From NCBI RefSeq assembly GCF_017921815.1, contig NZ_JAGEMM010000003.1, forward strand, positions 248,001-312,000: a DNA stretch of 64,000 nucleotides, in the 5' to 3' direction. Position numbers and translations under genes: made by a program. Below, one piece after another: positions 1 to 7,568 of the stretch. This stretch comes from Microvirga antarctica. Lineage in GTDB: Bacteria; Pseudomonadota; Alphaproteobacteria; Rhizobiales; Beijerinckiaceae. The first letter of the stretch is position 1; each line of letters opens with the position of its first letter. Below the pieces are notes generated by a model, which saw only the letters and a list, made by a program, of their open reading frames with translations, was not told the DNA's origin and ran no database searches.

Positions 1-189
1 CGCCAGCGCCGCATCGAGTGCCGCCGCGATGTTGCCAGCCTCATTGCGGGCGGGGATCAGGATGGAGACGAGCGTGTCGGTGTCCGGCGAGGCCCTTGGC
101 GTGGCGCGCAGGATGGACAGGTTCATCAGCGCAAGAAGAGCGGGGAACGCCGCCAGCACAAGAACCAGATAATGTGCAGCCTGGCTCAT
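1..189 (-). CDS. Family 2 glycosyltransferase, N-terminal part (CrtQ-like), cut by window edge
   Basis: Only the first 63 codons are present; the gene continues beyond base 1. The product starts with a hydrophobic segment (about residues 6-27) followed by VSILIPARNEAGNI, the typical opening strand and N/E-rich loop of GT2 glycosyltransferases. The ATG overlaps the TGA of the upstream acyltransferase as ATGA, so the two are translationally coupled. In staphyloxanthin-type clusters a membrane-anchored GT2 (CrtQ) esterifies a carotenoid carboxylate with glucose before acylation by CrtO. The same pairing here suggests a carotenoid glycosyltransferase, but this is inference: a GT2 of other specificity cannot be excluded from the fragment. 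Confidence 0.75.
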   Translation of the reverse strand, partial: MSQAAHYLVLVLAAFPALLALMNLSILRATPRASPDTDTLVSILIPARNEAGNIAAALDAALA

Positions 190-1022
190 GACGGGCGCCC
201 CTGGTGAGAGGGGTCAAACCGTCTGCCCCGCAGAAGCGCCGTCGCACGCCGCCAGCCGTCATAGACGCCGCCGATGCCGGCCTTGCCGCTGAGAACCGGG
301 CGAAATTTCGCGGGGTCGCGCGACTGCACGTCCGCAGCCAGCCGATCGAGTGTTGCGGTCAGGGCCACGTCCAGCGTGGCGAAGCGCTCGTTGCGAGGTG
401 CGGCCGACAGATCCGCTGCACGAAGCGGGGGGCCGAAAGCAATGAAGGCTTCGGCGCCGCGCTCAGACCAGAAGCTGTACTCGATCGCGAGCGGAAGAAC
501 CGTGGCCGATGGGGCGATGTCCATCAGTCGCCCGAGCCCCGGTTTCAACCCAAGAGGACGCTGCCGCACATCGCTGAAACCGCCCTGCGCCGTGATCCAC
601 AGCGCCCTGTTTTCGGAGGCGAGAATCTCTTTGCTGGCGGTGAGAAACTGCGTCGCACCCTTCCGGCTTTCGAGATCGACCCCAAACGCCCCGATCCGCG
701 ACAGGACGCCGTAATGCCGAAGCATCTCGGCGTCGATGGGAGCATAGCTCTCGTGGTCGGGAAAGAAGCGGTCAGCCGCCAGCACGTAGAGCGCCGCATC
801 CCACCATGCGGGGTGGTTCGAGTAAACGATCAACCGCCCAGTGGAGAGGTCGGGCGGCAGGCCCCACGCGGCAATGTGAAGACCGTTCAAATGCCGTCGC
901 AGGTAACGGGCGAAATACGACACCATGAACCGATGAATGAGCACAGACCGCCGTGCGACCGGAGATGGCGAACCGGAGATCCGGTCGCTGCCATGTCCGG
1001 AGAGGCCTGCGCCATCCGTCAC
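186..1022 (-). CDS. Lysophospholipid acyltransferase-family protein (CrtO-like role proposed)
   Basis: 278 residues with a PlsC-type acyltransferase core. The HX4D catalytic motif is visible as NHPAWWD (His70, Asp75), followed by a WITAQGGFSD block around 142-151 that takes the place of the usual FPEGTR motif. It starts with GTG in a GTGA overlap with the stop of the desaturase upstream, and ends in an ATGA overlap with the glycosyltransferase. Position between a carotenoid oxidase-like gene and a GT2 suggests it acylates the sugar of a carotenoid glycoside, as CrtO does in staphyloxanthin synthesis. Generic lipid acylation is the alternative. Family assignment is firm; the substrate is inferred. 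Confidence 0.82.
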   Translation of the reverse strand: MTDGAGLSGHGSDRISGSPSPVARRSVLIHRFMVSYFARYLRRHLNGLHIAAWGLPPDLSTGRLIVYSNHPAWWDAALYVLAADRFFPDHESYAPIDAEMLRHYGVLSRIGAFGVDLESRKGATQFLTASKEILASENRALWITAQGGFSDVRQRPLGLKPGLGRLMDIAPSATVLPLAIEYSFWSERGAEAFIAFGPPLRAADLSAAPRNERFATLDVALTATLDRLAADVQSRDPAKFRPVLSGKAGIGGVYDGWRRATALLRGRRFDPSHQGRPS

Positions 1023-2554
1023 GATGCGTTCCGCACCGCATCGCCCCGGACGTCGGAATCGAGGGCGTCGGCGGCGATCCAGCCGGACATCATCACCATG
1101 GGCATGCCGGGGCCCGGATGGGCCGCGCCGCCGGCAAGATACAGACCCTTGACCTGCCGGCTCCGGTTGCCCGGCTTGAAGGCGCCCATGAACTTGCCGT
1201 GGCTTGCCAGACCATAGATCGCTCCATTCAGCACCTTGTACCGGTCGTGGATATCCTGCGGCGTCAGATGTCGCTCGACGATGATGCGGTCCTCAATGTC
1301 GTCCATCCCGCCTGTCCGTTTCAGCTTGTCGAGAATGACTTGCCGATAGGCCGGGAACATCGCGTTCCAGTCGTGATGCGGCCGCAGATAGGGCGTGTGA
1401 ACCAGTACGTATAGCGCTTCGCCGCCCTCCGGCGCGACGCTCTGATCGGTGGCCGACGGAGCGGCGATGTAGCAGGTGGGATCGGGAGCGGGCTCGCCCT
1501 TGTGGTAGATATAATCGAACTCCTCCTTCGGATCGCGCGAGAACACGAAATCGTGGTGGAGCAGGTGATCGTAGCGCTTCTTCAGGCCGAGATAGAGCAC
1601 AACGCCCGAGCAGGCGGGCTCGAAATCCTTGCGGGCGTAATGCTCGCCGACCTCGCCGCCCACCAGTTCGCGATAGGTCCTGATGGAATCCATGTTGGAG
1701 ATCACGCTGTCGAACGCGATGCTCTCCCCCGTCGCGGTGACGATACCCTTGACGGCGCCGCCTTCAATGGTCAGCGATTGGATGTCGGATTCCGGATGGA
1801 AGGTTGCGCCGAGCTCGCCCGCCAGTTTCATCATTGCCTCGGCGACCGCACGGGTTCCGCCGACCGGATACCACACACCTTCGGCGGCCTGCATATGCGC
1901 GATGGCGCATAGAACGGCCGGGGAGCCATAGGGCGAAGAGCCGACATATTGGGTGAAATGGTCCAGCATCTGGGCCAGACGCTCGTCCTTCACCTTCGAC
2001 CGGATCGTCCCGGCAACAGACGATCCCATCCGCAGGGCGAGCACGTCCTTCAAGGTTCCGGGATTCATGTTGGCGCGGATGTTGATGGTGTCGAACAGAT
2101 CCTCCACCGGCTTCCAGAAGAAAAATCGGTTCGAGATGGTATGCAGGTTCTCGGAGAGGTCCTGGAACTTGCGATACCCGTCGCCGACGTTCTTGCCGGG
2201 CGCGAAGCGCTCCATGACGTTTGCCATCGCGTCGACATCGGCTTCGAGATCGATGCGGGTTCCGTCGTCGAAGAAGCAGCGCCATTGCGGGTCTAGGCGC
2301 ACCAGTTCGAGATAGTCGGACAGTTTCCGGCCGGCTTCGGCGAAGATTCGCTCGAGGACGCGCGGGACGGTCAGGATTGTCGGCCCCATATCGAACCGGA
2401 ATCCGCCTTCGTGAAGCACCGCCGCTTTGCCGCCGAACCAGGCATTCTTGTCGTAGACGCTGACCCGATGCCCGCGGGCGGCCGCCACGCAGGCGGCGGC
2501 AAGGCCTCCCAGGCCGCCTCCGATAATCGCCACTGAATGGGCTTCGATCTTCAC
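1019..2554 (-). CDS. CrtI/CrtN-type carotenoid desaturase or oxidase (second copy)
   Basis: 511 residues. The N-terminal FAD Rossmann motif GGGLGG (12-17) is followed by DKNAWFGGKA. The C-terminal family motif is LYLAGGAAHPGPGMPMVM. Length and both motifs match phytoene/diapophytoene desaturases and the related oxidases (CrtI, CrtN, CrtP, CrtD). I place the start at the GTG at 2554 because GGAG lies 8 bases upstream; an open frame continues to 2620 but has no ribosome site. It is the fourth gene of the operon and overlaps the acyltransferase by GTGA. With a second family member at 4156-5706, one probably desaturates and the other introduces further double bonds or oxidises the terminal methyl (CrtP-like). 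Which is which cannot be told by eye. Confidence 0.85.
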   Translation of the reverse strand: MKIEAHSVAIIGGGLGGLAAACVAAARGHRVSVYDKNAWFGGKAAVLHEGGFRFDMGPTILTVPRVLERIFAEAGRKLSDYLELVRLDPQWRCFFDDGTRIDLEADVDAMANVMERFAPGKNVGDGYRKFQDLSENLHTISNRFFFWKPVEDLFDTINIRANMNPGTLKDVLALRMGSSVAGTIRSKVKDERLAQMLDHFTQYVGSSPYGSPAVLCAIAHMQAAEGVWYPVGGTRAVAEAMMKLAGELGATFHPESDIQSLTIEGGAVKGIVTATGESIAFDSVISNMDSIRTYRELVGGEVGEHYARKDFEPACSGVVLYLGLKKRYDHLLHHDFVFSRDPKEEFDYIYHKGEPAPDPTCYIAAPSATDQSVAPEGGEALYVLVHTPYLRPHHDWNAMFPAYRQVILDKLKRTGGMDDIEDRIIVERHLTPQDIHDRYKVLNGAIYGLASHGKFMGAFKPGNRSRQVKGLYLAGGAAHPGPGMPMVMMSGWIAADALDSDVRGDAVRNAS

Positions 2555-2646
2555 GAGACGTTCTCCAACACGGATGGGCGAGGGCGGATTCGGACCGTCA
2601 ATAAGGATCCGAACGACCACTGTTCTGGTTCTAGGCTGACGAGCGG

Positions 2647-3735
2647 CTACTTCAAGGTGGCAAGCGTGGCATGAAATGGCCGCCGCGCACAGATCATCCG
2701 GATGGCCTGGCGTCCCGGAGCCCGGATCACGGGCGCAAAGCCCGCTGCGGCAAGTCGCTCAGCCACCATATCGACGTCACGGGCATTGCCGCCCCAGAGC
2801 AGGGTCTTCAGCCGGGCAATCGCCGATGGCAGATCCTGTCCCCTGCGCGCCATCACCGGCACGAGCACCCAGGCGCCTGGCCGCATGGCCCTGAAGAGCG
2901 CCGCGAGGGCGGGGTCGATCACCGCATCCGGGAGAAACATCTGTGGCAGGAAAACCAGGTCGAACGCCGCCACGTCCTCGATCTCCTCGACCCGCTGGCG
3001 GCGTAGCTTGATCCGGTCCCCAAGTCCGGCCGATCGGATCTGGTGCTCGCCGATCGCCGCAGGCGCCGAGGCGGGCTCGAGTGCTGTCGCCGTCAGCGCT
3101 GGAAAGGCCTGGCACAGGGTGATCGACAGGCCGGCCGCTCCCGCTCCGACATCGAGAAGCGCACCTCCGCGATTCAGTCGCTCGGCCAGGCCTGGCAGGT
3201 AGCGCAACTTCGCAATCGCCGCCTTCGTCCACAATCGCGTCAGGATTCCCTGCGCTTCGATCACGGCCGGGTCTGTGTGCGTCCAGCCTTCCAGATTCAG
3301 CGTCCTTTCCGCCAAGTGCTTTCGGAAATGCTCCGCCTGGAGCAGAGGCGCGCGCACCGCACCGTCAAATACAGGGGCCCCCTGCTGGCCGGTGAACGGC
3401 AGAAAGCCGGGTGCGGCGAGGATCCGATCGCCGTCGATCGTGACCAGGCCGAAACCGGCAAGCACGCCCACGAGATTGTGAACGATCTCCTGCGGCAGAT
3501 CGAGGGATGTCGCCAGGGACGAAATCGTCGTCGGCCTGTCCAGATAGGCGATGAGGCCGCTCTGCGCACAGGCGATGAGAGCCTGTGACGACCAGATCGC
3601 CTCGTCGACCCGCTCGAACGTCCTCAGCACCTGTTCGGGGTTTTGACAGAGCCGGCTTGGCGGCGGCACGGCTGCCGGCCGAAGGCCAACCCGCCGCGCC
3701 CCGTGAGCAAGCATCGCGAAAGCGCGCCAGAGCAT
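2647..3735 (-). CDS. SAM-dependent O-methyltransferase with winged-helix dimerisation domain
   Basis: 362 residues. The N-terminal part (about 40-115) has the helix-rich dimerisation / winged-helix pattern of plant-type and CrtF-type O-methyltransferases (AIWSSQALIACAQSGLIAYL). SAM motif I is LLDVGAGAAGLS at 193-204, with the acidic strand end further on. It sits between a DUF2141 gene and a carotenoid desaturase in the same orientation, 6 bases after the DUF2141 stop. CrtF (demethylspheroidene O-methyltransferase) is the closest functional analogue known to me, so a methoxy or methyl-ester carotenoid product is possible. No good ribosome site precedes this ATG; a later start is possible. Confidence 0.75.
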   Translation of the reverse strand: MLWRAFAMLAHGARRVGLRPAAVPPPSRLCQNPEQVLRTFERVDEAIWSSQALIACAQSGLIAYLDRPTTISSLATSLDLPQEIVHNLVGVLAGFGLVTIDGDRILAAPGFLPFTGQQGAPVFDGAVRAPLLQAEHFRKHLAERTLNLEGWTHTDPAVIEAQGILTRLWTKAAIAKLRYLPGLAERLNRGGALLDVGAGAAGLSITLCQAFPALTATALEPASAPAAIGEHQIRSAGLGDRIKLRRQRVEEIEDVAAFDLVFLPQMFLPDAVIDPALAALFRAMRPGAWVLVPVMARRGQDLPSAIARLKTLLWGGNARDVDMVAERLAAAGFAPVIRAPGRQAIRMICARRPFHATLATLK

Positions 3736-3741
3736 GGCGCG

Positions 3742-4146
3742 CTACTGGATCGGCACGGTAATGGTGGTGACCGGTTCCTTCACCTCGATAAGGGCCCGCT
3801 TGAAATCGGGCGCTCCCCTGCGTCCGACATCGTTGGAGAAACCGTAAGGCTCGTTGGGCAACCCGATAAAGTTTCGGTTCAGTTTCCCGTCGCCGCTGAT
3901 GTCGTGGAAGACTGCTATGGCGTAGGAGCCCGGCCTGACGTTCCGAATGCGCATTTCCACGGTTCCGGCTTTGGCGGCCGCCCGATCCTTGTAGGGACAG
4001 GTCGCCTCGTCGAAACTCGTGTCGCAGATTCCGGCATAGACCATCCCCTGTTGCGACGCGACGCCCTCAGCCCGAATGACGAGGGTCGCCGCATTGGCGG
4101 ACGAGATGGCGAAGATCAGGAGCGGCGCAGCAATTCGAAGACGCAT
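3742..4146 (-). CDS. DUF2141 domain secreted protein
   Basis: 134 residues with a cleavable signal peptide (MRLRIAAPLLIFAISSANA) and a DUF2141-type beta-rich domain containing the characteristic PGSYAIAVFHDISGDGKLNRNFIGLPNEPYG-like stretch near residues 79-110 (key residues D, G, N, P). DUF2141 proteins have no established biochemical role but recur next to carotenoid genes. Here the gene lies 9 bases after the first desaturase and 6 bases before the methyltransferase, clearly in the operon. A periplasmic location implies a role in handling or placing the pigment in the envelope, which is inference. Confidence 0.8.
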   Translation of the reverse strand: MRLRIAAPLLIFAISSANAATLVIRAEGVASQQGMVYAGICDTSFDEATCPYKDRAAAKAGTVEMRIRNVRPGSYAIAVFHDISGDGKLNRNFIGLPNEPYGFSNDVGRRGAPDFKRALIEVKEPVTTITVPIQ

Positions 4147-4155
4147 GGTTGTCCC

Positions 4156-5706
4156 TCAGGTCGTTGCTTCATCGAGTGAACCCGCACGCGTTCGGCCACG
4201 TCCCTTGCCGGCGCGTTGGCGGGCGCGGTCTTCCATCAGCAGGCGCGCCGTGATGCGGGCGCCTTCGTAAATCACCGGCAATCCGCTGCCGGGATGCGTG
4301 CCGCCACCAACCAGATACACGTTATGGCCGAAGCGATTGTGCGGTCGGAAATAGAGCATCTGCGTCAGGTTATGCGCAAGGTTGAAGGTTGCGCCGTCGA
4401 AGACCGAAAAGTCCTGTTCCCAGTCCGTGGGTGTCACCACGCGCTCGTAGCGGATGCGGCTCTCGATATCGCCGATGCCCAGATGCTTCAGCCGGTCCAG
4501 CGCGAGCTTGCGATAGCGCGTTTTCTCCCGCGCCCAATCGATCTCGCCCCGCAGGTTAGGGACAGGCACCAGAACATACAGGCTCGTGTGACCGTCCGGA
4601 GCCATCGATGGGTCGGTTGCGCCCGCATGCTGGACATAGATGGATGGATCGTCTGGCAGGATGCCGTCCGTGATCTCGGTGATGTTGCGCTCATAGTCAC
4701 GCGACAACAGGATCGTGTGATGGGCAAGGTCGCCCACATCCCCCTCGATTCCGAGATACAGCATGAAGGTCGAGCAGGAGATCTTGGCCCGCGCGAGCTT
4801 GCTGTCCTTCCATTTCGGTCGCATGGCCTGCGGGACGAGCTTGCGCATGGCGTGGCCAAAATCACCGTTGACGACGACCGACGACGCCTGGAAGCGCTCG
4901 CCCTTGCTCTCGACGCCCACAGCCTCGCCGCCCTCATAGAGGATCTCGCCCACCGGCGCGTTGAGGCGGATGTCGACGCCGAGCTTGCGGGCCACATTCG
5001 CCATGGCCTCGGAGACGGCCCCACACCCTCCGATAGGGTGATAGACCCCATGTTCGTATTCGAGGAACGACAGAATCGTGAACAGGCTGGGACACTGAAA
5101 CGGCGACATGCCCAGATACTTTGTCTGGAACGAGAAGGCGAGCCTGACGCGGGGGTCGGAGAAGTAGCGCTTGAGGTCGGCGTCCACGCTGGCGAAGGGG
5201 CGCAGCTTCGGCAGGGCCGCGAGCATCGCCGGCGAGAAGAGGTCTGCGGGGCTTGAAAACGACTGTTCGAGGATCGGCCGAAAGGCTTCGAGCTTCTCGC
5301 GGTTATCCGCCAGGAATCGCCTGACATTTCCCGCGTCCTGAGGTGCGAGGCGGGCGATCTCGGTCTCGAGCCGGTCAAGATCGGGCGTCGCACGAATCTC
5401 GCCGCCGCCCTCGAAGACCAGGTGATATTGCGGGTCGAGACGCCGCATCTCCACATGGTCGTCGAGATTCTCGCCACAGACCTCGAAGATCTCACGGAGG
5501 ACTTTCGGGTAGAGAAAGAAGGTGGGGCCGATATCGAATCGAAATCCGCCCGGCGCCTCGAAGGTGCGTGTTCGTCCGCCAACACAGTTCCCCTGCTCGA
5601 AGATCGTCACCGGAACGCCGTCTCGCGCCAAAAGCATCGCAGCCGCAAGGCCTCCAGGGCCTGCGCCGACGATCGCGACGGGTTGGGATGACGTTGAAAC
5701 TGGCAT
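4156..5706 (-). CDS. CrtI/CrtN-type carotenoid desaturase (first copy)
   Basis: 516 residues. FAD-binding GAGPGG at 14-19, then EQGNCVGGRTRTF. The conserved RFDIGPTFFL segment and the C-terminal YLVGGGTHPGSGLPV are hallmarks of the CrtI/CrtN desaturase family. It is the first gene of the six-gene minus-strand operon. Its C-terminal tail is unusually basic (RARQRAGKGRGRTRAG) compared with typical members. It probably dehydrogenates a C30 or C40 carotenoid backbone at the membrane. No crtB/crtM or hpnCDE-type squalene/phytoene synthase is present in the window, so backbone length is unresolved. Confidence 0.87.
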   Translation of the reverse strand: MPVSTSSQPVAIVGAGPGGLAAAMLLARDGVPVTIFEQGNCVGGRTRTFEAPGGFRFDIGPTFFLYPKVLREIFEVCGENLDDHVEMRRLDPQYHLVFEGGGEIRATPDLDRLETEIARLAPQDAGNVRRFLADNREKLEAFRPILEQSFSSPADLFSPAMLAALPKLRPFASVDADLKRYFSDPRVRLAFSFQTKYLGMSPFQCPSLFTILSFLEYEHGVYHPIGGCGAVSEAMANVARKLGVDIRLNAPVGEILYEGGEAVGVESKGERFQASSVVVNGDFGHAMRKLVPQAMRPKWKDSKLARAKISCSTFMLYLGIEGDVGDLAHHTILLSRDYERNITEITDGILPDDPSIYVQHAGATDPSMAPDGHTSLYVLVPVPNLRGEIDWAREKTRYRKLALDRLKHLGIGDIESRIRYERVVTPTDWEQDFSVFDGATFNLAHNLTQMLYFRPHNRFGHNVYLVGGGTHPGSGLPVIYEGARITARLLMEDRARQRAGKGRGRTRAGSLDEATT

Positions 5707-6033
5707 GAACAGGGTCCTTATCGCTTGTGCCCAAGCGCCGGTGAGCGTGATGTCGAGAGGCCGTGCCCGTGAACTAGATCAGGGCGGGAACTTAACCAGT
5801 CCCCCGGGTAAGCCGTGGCTCAGCGGTATCGTCGCGGTGACCAAACCGTCAGCAGCCAATAGAAACATTGTTCAGGCTATAATTTTCTATTAATGCCACG
5901 CTTAAGGCTATTCTCGCGGCATATTTTGCAGTCCGGAAAGTAAAGCAAAACAAGGGAAAAATGACCTTGTCATATTCTCGCCTCTTTAGGCGGCTGATTG
6001 CGCGCCTTACACCAAGGAAGGGGAGCCAAATCC
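5707..6033. other. Divergent intergenic region between carotenoid operon and RlpA gene
   Basis: 327 bases with no convincing gene. It is clearly more AT-rich than its surroundings from about 5860 to 5970. A perfect TATAAT lies at 5878-5883 on the plus strand, but I see no good -35 hexamer at 16-18 bases. A 12-codon open frame (ATG at 5960, preceded by AAGGG) ends at the TGA just before 5999. A short inverted repeat (CGCC ... GGCG) lies near 5980-5993. The carotenoid operon promoter must also lie here or just inside; I do not recognise its motif. Confidence 0.5.
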
Positions 6034-6450
6034 TTGAAGAATATACTCTCTCGTGCGTCCATTTTGACGCCTCTGCTATTTGTTGCTGCATGTAATACTA
6101 CTTCAGTTGATCCTTCGGTTACCGGATCTGTTTCTCAAAACAAAATTGCGACCTCGGCCACACTCCAGAAAGGGACGGCGTCCTGGTATGGGCCCGGCTT
6201 CCACGGCCGACGCACCGCGAGTGGTGAACGCTTCAATTCTGGAGCGATGACGGCGGCGCACCGCTCCCTTCCCTTCGGCACCAAGCTGCGGGTCGTGAAC
6301 GAGAAGAATGGCCGCTCGGTTGTCGTCCGGGTCAATGACCGGGGCCCGTTCACCCGTAACCGCATCATCGATCTTGCCAAAGAGCCCGCGCAGGAACTTG
6401 GCCTGACCTCGACTGGAACCGCGTACGTATCTCTTCACCGGGTCGACTAG
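6034..6450 (+). CDS. RlpA-like septal-ring lipoprotein (double-psi beta-barrel)
   Basis: 138 residues from a TTG start preceded by AAGGGGAG at 8 bases; an in-frame TTG at 5998 lacks such a site. The signal peptide ends in a lipobox VAAC (Cys20), so the product should be an outer-membrane or periplasmic lipoprotein. The RlpA barrel motifs are all visible: GTASWYGPGFHGRRTASGE, TAAHRSLPFGT and VRVNDRGPF. RlpA proteins bind denuded peptidoglycan and some cleave it (lytic transglycosylase). There is no SPOR domain, as in many short alphaproteobacterial versions, so septal targeting by SPOR is not expected. It stands alone. Confidence 0.9.
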   Translation: MKNILSRASILTPLLFVAACNTTSVDPSVTGSVSQNKIATSATLQKGTASWYGPGFHGRRTASGERFNSGAMTAAHRSLPFGTKLRVVNEKNGRSVVVRVNDRGPFTRNRIIDLAKEPAQELGLTSTGTAYVSLHRVD

Positions 6451-6535
6451 CCATGTCTCTCTGCGGAGCCGGGTTAGGCGGTTCTTAATCCATTCCAGCG
6501 ATCCTCGGGACGATTCGTGACCAAGGGTTGTGTAA

Positions 6536-6889
6536 ATGGAACCGAGATCGTCTGAGCCGACGAACGTTATCCGCTTTCCGGGCGGCCGCTCGACGGCCTC
6601 CCCGCGGCGGGACCAACGTTCCCTGATGGACGCCGTCTACGGTGCCGGTTCTCTGGCCATCGCGGCGCATGACCGTGTCACCAAGGATATAGCCACGCGG
6701 CTGACCATCTTCGGCTTCGTGGTTCTGGACGAGGTTCAGGCCGACGGCACCGCCCGACGCCTGCGGCCGTCGGAGGCCATCCATGCCTCGACGCTGCTTC
6801 CATGGCGGGTCTCCAAACCGGCAAGCCGGTATGCCATCGACGACCGCTTGCCCGCGTCTGATCTCGATCTCTTCGTCGCCCAGGCCTGA
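6536..6889 (+). CDS. Hypothetical protein with N-terminal NVIRFPGG motif
   Basis: 117 residues; ATG preceded by AAGGG about 10 bases upstream. No signal peptide or membrane segment. The N-terminus has the short NVIRFPGG motif seen in many otherwise unrelated small alphaproteobacterial proteins, followed by a predicted helical region (SLMDAVYGAGSLAIAAHDRVTKDIATRL) and a short strand-rich part. I do not recognise the family and assign no function. Coding status is supported by start context and by placement between two real genes in the same direction. Confidence 0.6.
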   Translation: MEPRSSEPTNVIRFPGGRSTASPRRDQRSLMDAVYGAGSLAIAAHDRVTKDIATRLTIFGFVVLDEVQADGTARRLRPSEAIHASTLLPWRVSKPASRYAIDDRLPASDLDLFVAQA

Positions 6890-7060
6890 ATGGGGGCTGG
6901 CGGCTAGGGTCGCGCGGTCTGCCCCGACGCACCTTTGGCGAGCGCGCCAGCCTCACGCGGCCGGCTCTGTTCTGCCTGCGAGTAATGATGGCCAAGGCGC
7001 CGCCGTGGAACCGATTGCCGCGACCCCGGCTTGTCGTTTCCGAAATGGAGCCCTGTGTTC

Positions 7061-7372
7061 ATGTCCAAACCCGTCACTGTGTCGATCCCCCACACTCTCG
7101 GCAAAGCCGAGGCGACCCGCCGTCTTCGGGGCGGCCTGGGAAGCGTGAAGTCGCAATTCGGGGACAAAATCGCGTCGATCGACGAGAACTGGACCGACGA
7201 TCGCATGGCATTTCGAGTTGGCGCCCTGGGCCAGTCGATCGATGGACACCTTGACGTTATGGACGATCGGGTGCTTGTGGAAGTGAAGCTTCCCTGGATC
7301 CTGGCGATGGCCGCCGAAAAGGCGAAGCATTTTATCCAGAAGCAGGGCACGCTTCTGCTTGAGAAAAAATAG
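7061..7372 (+). CDS. Polyhydroxyalkanoic acid system family protein (PHA_gran_rgn)
   Basis: 103 residues from an ATG with GGAG 10 bases upstream. The pattern SIPHTLGKAEATRRLRGGL near the N-terminus, the central W/D/R core and the C-terminal LLEKK end match the PHA_gran_rgn family, small proteins of about 90-105 residues linked to polyhydroxyalkanoate granules. Granule binding or regulation is the family-level expectation, not shown here. No PHA synthase or phasin gene lies in the window. The upstream 171 bases hold nothing I can recognise. Confidence 0.8.
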   Translation: MSKPVTVSIPHTLGKAEATRRLRGGLGSVKSQFGDKIASIDENWTDDRMAFRVGALGQSIDGHLDVMDDRVLVEVKLPWILAMAAEKAKHFIQKQGTLLLEKK

Positions 7373-7398
7373 CACTTAGGTCTGCCCCTGCGGCTGAA

Positions 7399-7424
7399 TG
7401 CCCGTTCATCCAGATGAACGGGCA
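7399..7424. repeat. Perfect 11-bp inverted repeat (hairpin) upstream of stress promoter
   Basis: Arms 7399-7409 and 7414-7424 are exact reverse complements with a 4-base loop. No T-tract follows on either strand, so it is not a canonical intrinsic terminator. It lies 26 bases after the stop of the PHA-system gene and 1 base before the -35 element at 7426. It could be a 3-prime mRNA stabiliser or an operator for the promoter. Confidence 0.7.
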
Positions 7425-7425
7425 A

Positions 7426-7451
7426 GGAACCGCCGACGATGGCGGGGCGTT
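7426..7451 (+). promoter_or_regulatory. EcfG (general stress sigma factor) promoter for GT-glf-GH operon
   Basis: GGAAC at 7426-7430, a 17-base spacer, then CGTT at 7448-7451. This is an exact match to the alphaproteobacterial EcfG/RpoE2 consensus GGAAC-N16/17-CGTT. It lies 117 bases upstream of the ATG at 7569 and points into the operon. The immediate flanks make it near-palindromic (GGAACC...CGTTCC). Confidence 0.75.
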
Positions 7452-7568
7452 CCTGTTCTGGTGGCTCGGACGCTTGGTCCGGCCTCGTCTATTCGACAAT
7501 TCCGTTTTCATTCGCCGGGCTGTCTCCAGGCCCGATCGCCGCCGCACGTCTGCTTTGAGGAATGCGCC

